A DNA stretch of 64,000 nt from Novosphingobium jiangmenense (GCF_015694345.1 NZ_JADQDC010000003.1:1-64000), one strand, 5' to 3'. Positions 51,545 to 61,204 are shown, counted from the first letter of the stretch. Numbers and translations are program-made. Notes: generated by a model not told the origin, from the sequence alone.

Positions 51545-52510
51545 ATGGCAAACGGCAGGACGCGCGATCTCGAAGGCATGCTGGTGGCGCTGGTCGGCGG
51601 CAGCGGTTTCTTCGGCACGCATCTGGCGCAGGAGCTGCTCTCGCGCGGGGCGCGCTTGCGGGTGTGCAGCCGCCATCCCGAGCGCGCCTTCAGGCTGCGC
51701 CCGCTGGGCACGCTCGGCCAGATCCAGTTCGTGGCGACCGACGTGATGAAGCCGCACACCGTGGCGGCGGCGCTGACCGGCGTGGATGCGGTGGTGAACC
51801 TGGTCGGTGCCTTTGCGGGCGATCTCGATTCGCTCCAGGGGCAGGGCGTGGGCCGCGTTGCCGAGGCGGCCAAGGCGGCAGGCGCACAGGCCTTCGTGCA
51901 TGTCTCGGCGCTCGGTGCCGATGCCGGATCGGACGTGCCCTATGCCCGTACCAAGGCCGAAGGCGAGAAGGCTGCGCTGGCCGCTTTCCCGACCGCGACG
52001 ATCGTGCGTCCGTCGATCCTGTTTGGGGAGGACGACAACTTCCTCAACATGTTCGGCGCTCTGGTGGCCAAGCTGCCGGTGCTGCCGGTGTTCGGGCCTG
52101 CGGCAAAGCTGCAGCCGGTTTTCGTCGACGATGCTGCCGAGGCCATCGGCAATGCGCTGGCCGATCCGCGTGCGCATGGCGGCAAGACCTACGAACTGGC
52201 AGGCCCCGAAGTTATCACCATGGGCGAGCTCAACCGCCGGATCGCCAAGGCGGCTGACCGCACCCCGGTGCTGGTCGAACTGCCTGACGCAGTCTCGGGC
52301 GCCTTCGCGGCGCTGACCGGGTGGCTGCCCGGCGCGCCGATGAGCACGGACCAGTGGAAGCTGCTCAAGGCCGGGAACGTGGCTTCCGGCACGCTGCCGG
52401 GGATCGAGGCGCTGGGCGTGACGCCGCGTCCGCTGGGCCTGTTCCTCGCCCGCTGGATGACGCGCTTCCGCAAGTTCGGTCGCTTCGGCGCGCGCGCCAA
52501 GTCGGCCTGA
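51545..52510 (+). CDS. NAD(P)-binding protein of the complex I NDUFA9 type
   Basis: This 321-residue atypical SDR has the cofactor motif VALVGGSGFFGTHLAQEL (residues 14-31) and lacks the Tyr-x3-Lys pair in its usual place, as in NDUFA9-like subunits. ATG 51545 is preferred; the frame is open about 39 codons further upstream without similarity. Alphaproteobacterial homologues are associated with respiratory complex I, where the bound NADPH is structural. Confidence 0.85.
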   Translation: MANGRTRDLEGMLVALVGGSGFFGTHLAQELLSRGARLRVCSRHPERAFRLRPLGTLGQIQFVATDVMKPHTVAAALTGVDAVVNLVGAFAGDLDSLQGQGVGRVAEAAKAAGAQAFVHVSALGADAGSDVPYARTKAEGEKAALAAFPTATIVRPSILFGEDDNFLNMFGALVAKLPVLPVFGPAAKLQPVFVDDAAEAIGNALADPRAHGGKTYELAGPEVITMGELNRRIAKAADRTPVLVELPDAVSGAFAALTGWLPGAPMSTDQWKLLKAGNVASGTLPGIEALGVTPRPLGLFLARWMTRFRKFGRFGARAKSA

Positions 52511-53278
52511 TCAGGTCTCGTCGGCAAAGGCCTGCAGGAACGCGGGCCCGGCCGGAACCAGCCGAACCGGGCAGTCGAGATCGCAGAGCGTTTGCGCGGT
52601 CGATTGGCGGTTGGTGACGATCGTCCAGTGCTGCGGTGCGTCCCACAGGCTGCATTCGGCTTCCTCGAGCGCGGTCAGCAAATCGGGCGGGGCAATCTTG
52701 CACACGGCCAAGCCTTCGCCAGCTAGGGCGGTTTCCGTGAAGCCAAGCGCCGAGACCAGCCCGGCCTTGAGCGGCACGTCGTCGATCATCGCCTGACGGT
52801 GCGCGGCAAGGACGGCCTTTGCTTCGACCGCTGCCGGTTGGCCGTTGCGTTCGAGCAGTTGCAGATCATCGCCCCACGCCTCCGGCGGGCACTTGCGCCT
52901 GGCAGGTAGGACCTGCTCGAACGGACGGCTTTCAAGCGGGTAGATGCGGCAGATGCGGGGGCGGGCTGCATAGTTGCCGCAGCGCATGTCTGGCATGAGG
53001 TGCGGGCAGGGCCCATCGTGCCGCGCCACCAGCCGCAGATTGATCCGGAACGGAACGTCTCCGACCAGAACCGGGAAGCTGGTCGCCTTGCGCCACTGGA
53101 GAACGGCGTCGTCGAATGGGTTTTCGGGCTCGTCGTCATCCGGCCACGGCCAGCCCTCGGTGAGCAAGTCCACCTGATGGCCACGCCCCGCCCAGGCGCG
53201 CGCCTCTTCCACCGACAGCGTCAGGCGAAGGTCGTGGCAGCAGCGGCCGCATTGCGTGCAATCGAAGTGCAGGTCCAT
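52511..53278 (-). CDS. YkgJ-family cysteine cluster protein
   Basis: This 255-residue protein begins with FDCTQCGRCCHDLRL and continues with CPHLMPDMRCGNYAARPRICRIYP, the conserved Cys-rich pattern (CxxCxxCC...C...C...C) of PF03692, thought to bind zinc or an Fe-S cluster. The function of the family is not known. ATG 53278 is used because the motif follows directly. It converges on the NDUFA9-type gene with no gap. Confidence 0.85.
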   Translation of the reverse strand: MDLHFDCTQCGRCCHDLRLTLSVEEARAWAGRGHQVDLLTEGWPWPDDDEPENPFDDAVLQWRKATSFPVLVGDVPFRINLRLVARHDGPCPHLMPDMRCGNYAARPRICRIYPLESRPFEQVLPARRKCPPEAWGDDLQLLERNGQPAAVEAKAVLAAHRQAMIDDVPLKAGLVSALGFTETALAGEGLAVCKIAPPDLLTALEEAECSLWDAPQHWTIVTNRQSTAQTLCDLDCPVRLVPAGPAFLQAFADET

Positions 53279-53351
53279 CCTTCGAGCAGAGCGCAAAGCT
53301 GCCCGCGCCGGAAGCGCAGAACCGCCGGGAATGGAGCATTCGGCGCCAGCG

Positions 53352-53381
53352 AAAAGCCCCGGCCGTGGCGGGCCGGGGCTT
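53352..53381 (-). terminator. Terminator of the second TonB receptor
   Basis: AAGCCCCGGCC and GGCCGGGGCTT form a perfect 11-bp stem with a 6-base loop. On the minus strand the stem is followed by TTTT. It lies about 70 bp after the receptor stop. Confidence 0.85.
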
Positions 53382-53448
53382 CATGTGGCGCAAGCGGGTG
53401 TTGGGAGGATTGAGGGCACCCGCCCCCGCCGGAAAGTCTGGCGTCAGC

Positions 53449-55779
53449 TCAGAAGCGCACGCCCACGGTGACGTTCCACGTGCGCGGATCGCCGTAGTAG
53501 ACGGTCTGGATGTTGCCGACCGAGCTGAACTCCTGGCCGTCGGTCTTGTAGAGCGTGTTGCCCACGTTCTTGACCGCACCGCGCAGGTAGAACTTGTCGA
53601 AGTCCACCTGGGCATAGAGGTTGCCGAGCAGGTAGCCGTCTTCGGTCAGCCCCGGGCGGTTGTCGACCGAGAGGTACTGCTTGTCGACGAAGCGGACGTC
53701 GCCGCCCAGCGTCAGCGAGGCCTCGCCCAGCGGCACGCGGTATTCGCCACCGGCGCGCAGGGTCAGCGGCGGGGCGAAGGCGGGACGGCAGGTGATCTTC
53801 GCGCCGGTCGGGTTGCAGCTGAACGCGGCGCCACCGGCGGGCGGCAGGCGGCGCGGATCGTCGAAGCGCTTGTAGTCGGCATCGAGGTAGCCGACCGAGG
53901 CGAACAGCGTCAGCGGCGTGACCGGGCGGACCGAGATGTCGAACTCGAAGCCCTGGATGCGCAGCTTGCCGGCGTTGAGCACGGGGAAGCTTCCGCCGAG
54001 GCCGACGTTGGTGCCGTTGCCGACGCGCGCCTGGAAGTTGTTGTAGTCGGTGTAGAACGCGGCTGCCGAAACATTGACGCGGCCATCGAGGAAGGTGCCC
54101 TTGGCACCCGCTTCATAGGACCACACGGTTTCCGGCTCGAAGTTCGGGATCACCGTGGTCACGCCGTTCTGCGTGACCGAGATGTCGCCGTTCGAGTTGA
54201 CGCGGCCATTGAAGCCACCGGCCTTGAAGCCGCGGCTCGCCGAGGCATAGACCAGCGTATCCGGCGTCGGCTTGTAGGACAGGCTGACCATCGGCGTCCA
54301 CGCATCGTAGCTGACGTCGTTGTCGCCGGTGAAGGGCGCTGGCAGGTTGTCCGGGAAGCAGTAGCGAATGTTGTTGAGCAGGCCGAGCGTCGACGCGGTC
54401 ACCGTGCAGCGGTTGTAGGTCTTCTTCTCGTGTGTGTAGCGCAGGCCCGCCGTCATCGAGAACTGCTCGGTGAAGTCGTAGGTCAGCTGGCCGAATGCGG
54501 CGTAGCTCTTGGTCACCTGCTTGTCGTCGATCGTGCGCAGGAAGGTGATGGGCGCGCCGTTGAAGGCGAACAGGCCGTCGGCATAGGCTTCCTGGTGCGA
54601 GGCGACGTTCTCGTTGAGGTAGTAGAGCCCGAACACGCCCTTGAGCTGGTCGGCATCGTACTTCAGCTGCAGTTCCTGGCTGAACTGTTCCTGCCGCACG
54701 CCGACGAACACATCGCCCAGTTCGAACTGGGTGGCGTCGATGTCGATGAAGAAGTCGGTCTTGAGCTTGCGATAGGCGGTGATCGAGGAAAGCTGGAAGC
54801 TGTCGCTCAGGTCGACGTTGATCGTTCCCGAAACGCCCCAGTGGTCAAGCTTCTGGCCCTGATCGGGGGCGAGGCTGGTCGAGGCCTTGTAGTTGTAGGG
54901 GCCATAAGGTTCGGCAGGCGCCAGCACCACGGCGCCGCGCACGAAGTCGGTCTGGACGAGGGGTGCGGTCAAGTAACCCAGCGTCGCGGCGTTGCGCTGG
55001 CGGGTGTAGTCGCCCGAGATCAGCACCTCGACCGTATCGGCAGGCTTGGCGCGCAGGATCGCGCGGCCCGAAAGATTGTTGCGGTCGTTGTACTTGCGGC
55101 CGGTGAGGGGATCGGTGACGATGCCTTCGCGGTCGTCGTAGACGCCGGCCAGCGAGAGCGCGAGCTTGTCGGTGACGAGCGGGGCAGAGACATAGCCCTT
55201 GGCGGTCACTTCATCGAAACGGCCATAGGTGATCGCCGCTTCGCCCTTCAGCGTGTCGAGGTTGGGCTTCTTCGAGACGACGTTGACGGCGCCGCCGATG
55301 GTGTTCTTGCCATAGAGCGTGCCCTGCGGACCGCGCAGCACTTCGACGCGCTCGACATCGAACAGGTTGAGCAGCGCGCCCTGGATGCGGCTGAGGTAGA
55401 CGCCATCGACATAGACGCCGACCGCCGGATCGAAAGTCTGCAGTGCGTCGGGCTGGCCGATGCCGCGGATGTAGAAGTTGGCGCTGCTGGCCGAGCCGCG
55501 GCCCTGCACGATGTTGACGTTGGGAATCGCGCCCTGGATGCCGGACAGGTCACGGGCCCCGGCCTTCTCCAGCGCTTCGGTGTTGAGCGCGGAAATCGCG
55601 ATCGGCACGTCGAGCAGGCGTTCCTCGCGGCGGCGGGCAATGACGGTGATCTCGTTCCCGGTGGCAACGTCCGATGCATCGTCGGCAGCAGGGGTTTCCT
55701 GCGCGAAGGCGGGCATGGCGGGCAGGGCGAACAGCGCAGCAGTTGCGGCCAGAGCGGCGCGCATGGAAATTCGGGTCAT
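53449..55779 (-). CDS. TonB-dependent outer-membrane receptor
   Basis: This 776-residue receptor has a signal peptide (MRAALAATAALFALPAMPAFA), a TonB-box-like region (NEITVIARRREERLLDVPIA), a plug with RGIGQPDALQTF and VEVLRGPQGTLYGKNTIGG, and a barrel ending in Phe (VTVGVRF). The start at 55779 (MTRISMRAALA) has AGAGGGAG in front. It diverges from a TetR regulator with a dyad between them, so it is probably induced by its own ligand. The ligand is unknown. Confidence 0.95.
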   Translation of the reverse strand: MTRISMRAALAATAALFALPAMPAFAQETPAADDASDVATGNEITVIARRREERLLDVPIAISALNTEALEKAGARDLSGIQGAIPNVNIVQGRGSASSANFYIRGIGQPDALQTFDPAVGVYVDGVYLSRIQGALLNLFDVERVEVLRGPQGTLYGKNTIGGAVNVVSKKPNLDTLKGEAAITYGRFDEVTAKGYVSAPLVTDKLALSLAGVYDDREGIVTDPLTGRKYNDRNNLSGRAILRAKPADTVEVLISGDYTRQRNAATLGYLTAPLVQTDFVRGAVVLAPAEPYGPYNYKASTSLAPDQGQKLDHWGVSGTINVDLSDSFQLSSITAYRKLKTDFFIDIDATQFELGDVFVGVRQEQFSQELQLKYDADQLKGVFGLYYLNENVASHQEAYADGLFAFNGAPITFLRTIDDKQVTKSYAAFGQLTYDFTEQFSMTAGLRYTHEKKTYNRCTVTASTLGLLNNIRYCFPDNLPAPFTGDNDVSYDAWTPMVSLSYKPTPDTLVYASASRGFKAGGFNGRVNSNGDISVTQNGVTTVIPNFEPETVWSYEAGAKGTFLDGRVNVSAAAFYTDYNNFQARVGNGTNVGLGGSFPVLNAGKLRIQGFEFDISVRPVTPLTLFASVGYLDADYKRFDDPRRLPPAGGAAFSCNPTGAKITCRPAFAPPLTLRAGGEYRVPLGEASLTLGGDVRFVDKQYLSVDNRPGLTEDGYLLGNLYAQVDFDKFYLRGAVKNVGNTLYKTDGQEFSSVGNIQTVYYGDPRTWNVTVGVRF

Positions 55780-55833
55780 CTGACAGGCTCCCTCTCGCGG
55801 ACCGCTTCGTCCGCTCCGCAGTCTCAATATTGA

Positions 55834-55855
55834 AAGTTGAACCACCTTTCAACTT
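55834..55855. promoter_or_regulatory. TetR-type operator
   Basis: AAGTTGAA-CCACCT-TTCAACTT is a perfect inverted repeat with 8-bp arms, placed in the divergent promoter region between the TonB receptor and the TetR gene. TetR dimers bind dyads of this size. Confidence 0.7.
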
Positions 55856-55946
55856 CTCGTTGTGGCTTTGCCCGTTTGTCGCTACGAATCGTGGCGAAAC
55901 GGCAACAGGCAGCTGGGGGGCAGCCTTGTCGTTGGGAGGATCGCAC

Positions 55947-56558
55947 ATGGCGCAGGCGAGCGCTGCCAGTCCCGGAAAAGTGCCGCGCACCGCGCGCGGG
56001 CGAGAGACCTTGCGCAAGCTGCTCGATGCGGCGGCGGCAGAGTTTGGCGAGCGCGGCTTCCACGAAGCCTCGATCAGCGGGATCACGCGCCGGGCCGGTA
56101 CGGCGCTCGGCAGCTTCTATACCTACTTCGATTCGAAGGACGCGATCTTCACCGCGCTGGTGCGCGACATGTCGACACGGGTTGCGACGACGGCTGCGGC
56201 TGCTGTCAGTGAAGGCGCCACTGGTCTGCGGCGTGAGCGCGAGGCGCTGGTCGGGTTCCTCCACTTCGCGCGGGATCACAAGGAAATCTACCGGATCATC
56301 GACGAAGCCGAGTTCGCCGATCCGGAAAGCTACCGCGCGCACTATGAAGGCACTGCCAGCCGCATCGCCGCGCGACTTGCCGATGGGGTTGCTTCAGGCA
56401 CCATGCGCGATGGCGAGCAGGACGTGCGCGCCTGGGCGATCATGGGCATGAACGTCTTCCTCGGCCTGCGCTTCGGCGTGTGGGACGACAGCCGCCCGGT
56501 CGAGGAGATCGCCGAAGTGGCAGCCGACCTGCTGGGCGAAGGTCTGCGGGCGCGCTGA
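55947..56558 (+). CDS. TetR/AcrR family transcriptional regulator
   Basis: This 203-residue protein has an N-terminal TetR domain: LRKLLDAAAAEFGERGFHEASISGITRRAGTALGSFYTYFDSKDAIF (22-68) and a helical ligand domain. GGGAGGA lies six bases before ATG 55947. It probably represses the divergent TonB receptor through the dyad at 55834. Confidence 0.92.
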   Translation: MAQASAASPGKVPRTARGRETLRKLLDAAAAEFGERGFHEASISGITRRAGTALGSFYTYFDSKDAIFTALVRDMSTRVATTAAAAVSEGATGLRREREALVGFLHFARDHKEIYRIIDEAEFADPESYRAHYEGTASRIAARLADGVASGTMRDGEQDVRAWAIMGMNVFLGLRFGVWDDSRPVEEIAEVAADLLGEGLRAR

Positions 56559-56625
56559 AAATTCTGGCCGGGCGTATTCCCTCGACAAAGGTCGCTGCTA
56601 TTCTGCCGCCAAGGGGAGGGCATTG

Positions 56626-57810
56626 ATGCGATCTGGACGATTGGGCGGGACAATTCTGGCCTTCGTGTCGCTGCTTGTCGGCGGGCAGGTTGCGGCGCGG
56701 CCCAAGCCTGTGGCGATTCTGGCCAAAGCCGACACCAGCCTTGCTGCGCGGGATGCCGACAAGGCCGAGTGCCGCCGCATCGTCGACAAGGCCCCCGGTC
56801 GCGACATGCCGGCGGTAGAACGTACCAATGTCGGTGCGCCGATGGACGGTTCGGGCGGGGCACCGGCCGTGGCAGGCGCGGCCATCGTCATGCTGATCTT
56901 CGATATGATCGAGAACGGGCGCGCGGCGGATCGCGGCGAGAGCCTGTGCATGCAGAATCGGGGCTATGCGCCGCTGCAACTCACGCCCGAGGAAGCCACG
57001 GCCTATCGTGCGCTGGCTCCCGAAAAGCGTAGCGCTTGGGAAAGCACGTTCCTCTCGCAGGATCTGACGCAGCGCATTGCGGCTGCCACGGCACGGAAAG
57101 TTCCGCCGCTGCCGGACTATGCCGACGAACCGGGGACGATCGGCGGACTGCGCTTTCTGGTCGACGGGTTCACCGCCGCCGACAAGCCGGTCGGGGCAGG
57201 CGACGCGGTGCTGACGGGCAAGGTCGAGCGCTCGCGCACGGCGGTGCTGGCCAATGATTTCAAGAGCGAAGGTGGACCGATCACCATCGCCGGGAAAGCG
57301 GGCGCGGTGTTCCATCAGGTGGACTATCGGCCGCAGCGCGATCCCGCACTGCGTGAACCGGGCGCAACATGGTGCGGTCCGGTCGAACAGGTCTCGAGTG
57401 CCAGTGCCGCGCCGAGCGTATACTGCCTGACCACGCGGCAGTCAGGCTACGAAGCCTATCGGCCGACCGGCTTCGGCTGGCTCGCGGGTCCGCCCGGTGA
57501 CGGCTTTGCGCTGCCCATGATTACCGGCGCGATTGCGCTGGAAGAGCGCGATGCGGACGACCTCGGCCCGCTCGACTTTGCCATCGTGGTCGACAAGGTC
57601 ACCGCATCGGCAGTGGAGCTGACCGGCGTGGTCACGCGCAAGGGGCAGCGGGTGAAGATCTGGAACCGGCGGCTGAAGGCGGGCGACGACAAGACCGTGG
57701 CCGTGCCGCTGTGGCAGAGGAAGCTGGTGCTGGGCATCAGCCCGACGTTCAAGATCAGCGCCAAGCTTGAGGATTCCGCCGAGGGCAAGAGCCTGCGCGA
57801 CGCTTGGTAG
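56626..57810 (+). CDS. Exported protein of unknown function
   Basis: This 394-residue protein has a signal peptide (LGGTILAFVSLLVGGQVAA) and a mixed alpha/beta body without a motif I recognise. Two cysteine pairs in the body could form disulfides. AAGGGGAGGG precedes ATG 56626. It converges on another exported protein gene 21 bp away. Confidence 0.65.
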   Translation: MRSGRLGGTILAFVSLLVGGQVAARPKPVAILAKADTSLAARDADKAECRRIVDKAPGRDMPAVERTNVGAPMDGSGGAPAVAGAAIVMLIFDMIENGRAADRGESLCMQNRGYAPLQLTPEEATAYRALAPEKRSAWESTFLSQDLTQRIAAATARKVPPLPDYADEPGTIGGLRFLVDGFTAADKPVGAGDAVLTGKVERSRTAVLANDFKSEGGPITIAGKAGAVFHQVDYRPQRDPALREPGATWCGPVEQVSSASAAPSVYCLTTRQSGYEAYRPTGFGWLAGPPGDGFALPMITGAIALEERDADDLGPLDFAIVVDKVTASAVELTGVVTRKGQRVKIWNRRLKAGDDKTVAVPLWQRKLVLGISPTFKISAKLEDSAEGKSLRDAW

Positions 57811-57831
57811 GCCCGCGCAGGCTGCCCGTTC

Positions 57832-58437
57832 TTACCAGGCCTGATCGGGATCGTAGTGGCAATAAGCAGCGGGCGCTGCCGGTGCTTCGCCGCCTTCGAA
57901 GTGGGTGAAGTGCCAGATGCGGTAGCCGCCACCGCCCCACATGCTCTTGCCCGGGCTGCCGACGAGATCGACCGCGTACCATGCCACGCGGTCGGGCTGT
58001 TCGGCCCAGGTTGCTTTCCAGATCCCGCGTGCCGAAGTGCCGTCGCCAGCGACGACGAAGGCGGTGCGTTCAAGCTTCGGCTTGGGTCCTTCAAGGCGTG
58101 CGGAGACTTGCGTCAGTGGGACCTTGGTTCCGTCCGGGCCTTTCCAGCTGGCATCCTCGCGCTTGAGGGCGAAGACCTTGCCTAGCGCGGACGGCTTGGA
58201 GGTGGGGCCGAGCTGGAGATAGGCGGCCATTGCCTCCTCGCTGCTCGACAGGGCCCAGGCCTGCGTCTTGTCGGAAGCAGGCGTGCCTTGACGGCAGGCT
58301 GCCTCCTGCGCCGCTGCGGCCTGCTGCGCGGCCATCTGCCCGACGACTTGCCCGATCCATGCCTGACCGAAGGCCGGCGCGGAACTTGCGGCAAGGAGCG
58401 CCGCGCACGCTGCCAGACCTGACTTCTGTTTGAACAT
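57832..58437 (-). CDS. Exported protein of unknown function
   Basis: This 201-residue protein has a signal peptide (SGLAACAALLAASSAPAFG) followed by a Gln/Ala-rich helix (QMAAQQAAAAQEAA). The body includes GKSMWGGGGYRIWHF and AYCHYDPDQAW at the C terminus. No family is recognised. The start at 58437 fits the signal peptide. Confidence 0.65.
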   Translation of the reverse strand: MFKQKSGLAACAALLAASSAPAFGQAWIGQVVGQMAAQQAAAAQEAACRQGTPASDKTQAWALSSSEEAMAAYLQLGPTSKPSALGKVFALKREDASWKGPDGTKVPLTQVSARLEGPKPKLERTAFVVAGDGTSARGIWKATWAEQPDRVAWYAVDLVGSPGKSMWGGGGYRIWHFTHFEGGEAPAAPAAYCHYDPDQAW

Positions 58438-58517
58438 GTTGCCCCACTTCCCCTGCGAATGGCTGGCAGGGTGCATGAGCGTTACGCCGTGATCAAGAGG
58501 ACGCGGCGCGCAAAATG

Positions 58518-59057
58518 TCAGAGTGCGTGCCATGTCCCCGGCGCGATGCCGTCGAGCGTCCAGTCGCCGATCTGCCAGCGGACGAGGCGCAGGGTGGGGT
58601 GGCCGACGGCGGCGGTCATGCGGCGGACCTGGCGGTTGCGGCCTTCGCGGATGGTGAGGCGCAACCAGCTGTCGGGAATGGATTTTCTGACGCGGATCGG
58701 TGGATCGCGGGGCCACAGTTGCGGGTCGTCGATGCGCTCTGCGCTGGCGGGCAAAGTGGGACCGTCCTTGAGGGTGACGCCCCTGCGCAACGCCGCCAAC
58801 GCGGCCTCGTCGGGCTCGCCATCCACTTGAACGAGATAGGTTTTTGGCAGCTTGTGGCGCGGGTCGGCGATGCGGGACTGGAGGCGGCCATCGTCGGTGA
58901 GGAGGAGCAGGCCCTCGCTGTCGTGATCGAGCCGGCCGGCGGGGTAGATGCCTGGAAAGTCGATGTAATCTGCCAGAGTCGGGCGCGGCGGGCCGGTGCG
59001 TTCGGGGCTGAACTGGCAGAGCACGCCGAAGGGCTTGTTGAACGCGATAAGGGCCAT
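58518..59057 (-). CDS. rluE: 23S rRNA pseudouridine synthase of the RluE type
   Basis: This 179-residue protein lacks an S4 domain and carries the RsuA/RluE active-site motif [17 protein letters not shown] (38-54, catalytic Asp44) and [10 protein letters not shown] near the end. RluE makes pseudouridine 2457 in 23S rRNA. It lies nine bases downstream of the GST gene in the same direction. Confidence 0.9.
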   Translation of the reverse strand: MALIAFNKPFGVLCQFSPERTGPPRPTLADYIDFPGIYPAGRLDHDSEGLLLLTDDGRLQSRIADPRHKLPKTYLVQVDGEPDEAALAALRRGVTLKDGPTLPASAERIDDPQLWPRDPPIRVRKSIPDSWLRLTIREGRNRQVRRMTAAVGHPTLRLVRWQIGDWTLDGIAPGTWHAL

Positions 59058-59066
59058 TGGCGGGGC

Positions 59067-59687
59067 TTAGGCGCTTGATTCCTGTGCGGCAATCGCGCGT
59101 TTCCAACTCTCGCGGGCAGAGAGCGAACTCCAGCGGGCGCGGAGCGAACTCGGTACGAACTCTTCGAGGCCGACCGACAGCGCGAGCATGATCGCGTAGC
59201 CGACCGAGATATCGGCCATGGTGAAGCGCCCCGCAGCGACGAATTCTTCCCCCATCATGCCTTCCGCATTGCGCAGTCTCGAGCCAAACCACTCAGCGTA
59301 ATCGCGAGCGATTTCCGGGCGGCGGTCCTCCGGCTTGGCGAAGACCTGATAGCGCAGGTGGATGGTCTGCGGGAACGTGAGCGTCGCCTCGCCCATGACG
59401 AGGAAGTTGAGGTAGGCAGCGTAGCCCTCTTCGTGCGGCGCGACGGCGAGGGGCGTGGGGCCGTACCTGGTGGCGAGGTAGTGCGGGATCGCGACGCTTT
59501 CGGTCATCCGCACGTCGCCATCAATCAGGACCGGAATCGTGCCCAAGGGGTTGATGTCGTGCATGCCCTCGTGCCGGTGACGCGGGGGGAAGGGGAGGGT
59601 GTGCAGCTTGTAGGGCAGGCCCATTTCCTCGAGCGCCCAGAGCGCGCGGAAGGAGCGGGCGTTCTTGCAGTGATAGAGCGTGAGCAT
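59067..59687 (-). CDS. Glutathione S-transferase family protein
   Basis: This 206-residue GST starts with MLTLYHCKNARSFRALWALEEMGLPY, contains INPLGTIPVLIDGD (cis-Pro loop) and TESVAIPHYLATRYG, and has a helical C domain. The Cys/Ser near residue 7-12 may be the catalytic residue, as in beta-class or Nu-like GSTs. It diverges from the MipA-like gene. The substrate is not known. Confidence 0.88.
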   Translation of the reverse strand: MLTLYHCKNARSFRALWALEEMGLPYKLHTLPFPPRHRHEGMHDINPLGTIPVLIDGDVRMTESVAIPHYLATRYGPTPLAVAPHEEGYAAYLNFLVMGEATLTFPQTIHLRYQVFAKPEDRRPEIARDYAEWFGSRLRNAEGMMGEEFVAAGRFTMADISVGYAIMLALSVGLEEFVPSSLRARWSSLSARESWKRAIAAQESSA

Positions 59688-59813
59688 GGCGCGAGGATTG
59701 CTGGCTTGCGCCCGCAGCACAAGGGCAAGTTTTCGACACATTGCCGCAAAGCGCCGGTCTTGGTGGCAGTCCATATGGCCAGCGGGTCGTTACTTGCACC
59801 AAGGAGAATAAGG

Positions 59814-60671
59814 ATGCGGTTGGAGCGCGCAATGCTGGCCTTGGGCCTAGGACTTTGCCTTTCGCATCCGGTGCTTGCGCAGACGGCTCCCGCAGCGAAT
59901 GCTCCCGCTCGGCCCGCCGGACCGCCGCCTGCGCCGCAGGGGTGGACGATGACCGTGGGCGTGGCGCCGGTGTTCGGAATGGCCTGGGCCGGATCGAAGG
60001 ATACTGCGCTGTCGATCTTCCCGGGCCTGCGGGTAAACTACAAGGACACGCTGTTCCTGTCGGTGCAGGATGGCCTCGGCTGGAACGCGGTCAACCGCGA
60101 TGGCTGGAAGGCGGGGCCGATCGTGCGTTCACGCTTCGGGCGGAACGAGGATGATGGCGGCTCGCCCTTCCTCGTTGCGGGCGGGAGCGACGCGCTGCGC
60201 GGCATGGGCGACATCGGCATTGCCGGGGAGGGCGGCGGCTTTGTCGAGAAGCGGCTGGGCGCAAAGCGGCAATGGCGCCTGCGGGCCGAAGTGCGGCAAG
60301 GCTTCGGGGCGCACGAGGGCGTCGTCGGCGACGTGCTGGCGCAGTATTCCGGGCGTTCGGGCAGGCTGATGTATGCGGTTGGACCGCGCGCGACCTTTGC
60401 CAGCGGGGATTTCATGCGGACCTATTATGGCGTCGATGCGGGGCAGTCGGCGCGGACCGGGCTCGCGGTTTCGCGGCCCGATGGCGGACTCGCGTCCTAT
60501 GGCCTGGGCGCGAACCTGATCCGGCCGCTGGACCGGAAGCGCGCCGTGGCCGTGTTTGCCGGCGTGGACCGGCTGGGCGGCGAGCCTGCCGGGAGTTCGC
60601 TGATCCGCGAGCGGGGGCAGCGGACGCAGTTTTCGATCGGTCTGGGGTATTCCTACCGGTTCGGGCTTTGA
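59814..60671 (+). CDS. MipA/OmpV-like outer-membrane protein
   Basis: This 285-residue protein has a signal peptide (LERAMLALGLGLCLSHPVLA), a Pro/Ala linker and a beta-barrel domain (VGVAPVFGMAWAGSKDT; FPGLRVNYKDTLFLS) that ends YSYRFGL. This matches MipA/OmpV proteins, which scaffold murein enzymes or act as small porins. AAGGAG lies just before ATG 59814. Confidence 0.82.
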   Translation: MRLERAMLALGLGLCLSHPVLAQTAPAANAPARPAGPPPAPQGWTMTVGVAPVFGMAWAGSKDTALSIFPGLRVNYKDTLFLSVQDGLGWNAVNRDGWKAGPIVRSRFGRNEDDGGSPFLVAGGSDALRGMGDIGIAGEGGGFVEKRLGAKRQWRLRAEVRQGFGAHEGVVGDVLAQYSGRSGRLMYAVGPRATFASGDFMRTYYGVDAGQSARTGLAVSRPDGGLASYGLGANLIRPLDRKRAVAVFAGVDRLGGEPAGSSLIRERGQRTQFSIGLGYSYRFGL

Positions 60672-60705
60672 TTCTTTCGGGCTTTGCGAGTTTGCCCACC
60701 CCCGA

Positions 60706-60727
60706 CCCCTCCCGCCTGCGGGAGGGG
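60706..60727. repeat. CCCCTCCCGC palindrome between convergent genes
   Basis: CCCCTCCCGC-CT-GCGGGAGGGG preceded by CCCACCCCCGA is another member of the family at 7817 and 20459. It lies between the converging MipA-like and usg genes. Confidence 0.85.
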
Positions 60728-60760
60728 GGAAGAAAAGGGCCTTTCCGACCTCGGGCGGCT

Positions 60761-61054
60761 TCAGTTGATCGAGATCACGCCGTCGACGGCGCGCCATTCC
60801 TGCGGGCCGATAAGGTGGTTGTGGGCGATGCGGACCGAGTGGAGGGCGGCTTCGATCTCGCGCCGCCAGTGATCGAGGAAGCCGTGGAGGCGGGGGAAGC
60901 GCGGGGCAAGATCGTATTGCTGAAAGGCGAACATCTGCAGCAGGCTGGGGTGATCCGGCAGGTAATAGTGGATCTGGATGGTGGTGAGGCCGTAGCCTTC
61001 CATCTGCAGCCGGATGTCCTCGCCAAAGGTACTGGTGGCAGTCACACGTCCCAT
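60761..61054 (-). CDS. usg: Usg family protein
   Basis: This 97-residue protein (YGLTTIQIHYYLPDHPSLLQMFAFQQYDLAPRFPRL) matches the alphaproteobacterial Usg family, named from its place beside tryptophan genes in other species. Its function is unknown. ATG 61054 has GGAAGGAAGAG in front; the open frame upstream is not used. Confidence 0.88.
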   Translation of the reverse strand: MGRVTATSTFGEDIRLQMEGYGLTTIQIHYYLPDHPSLLQMFAFQQYDLAPRFPRLHGFLDHWRREIEAALHSVRIAHNHLIGPQEWRAVDGVISIN

Positions 61055-61204
61055 GCTCTTCCTTCCTTCGGTTCGGAAGGAGCACCGGCCTGAAAGGAGC
61101 GCGATGCTCCGACCCATGCAAAGTCGCAAAGACAGTTTCGAGTGTGACGAAATTTCCTGAAAACGCACCGAACGGTCAAGTGGGGCGTTTGGCGTATCCC
61201 CCGG

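Noticed and set aside
53365..55833. Long plus-strand open frame of 822 codons
   Set aside because: Antisense of the second TonB receptor, with repetitive Val/Glu/Arg composition and no domain.
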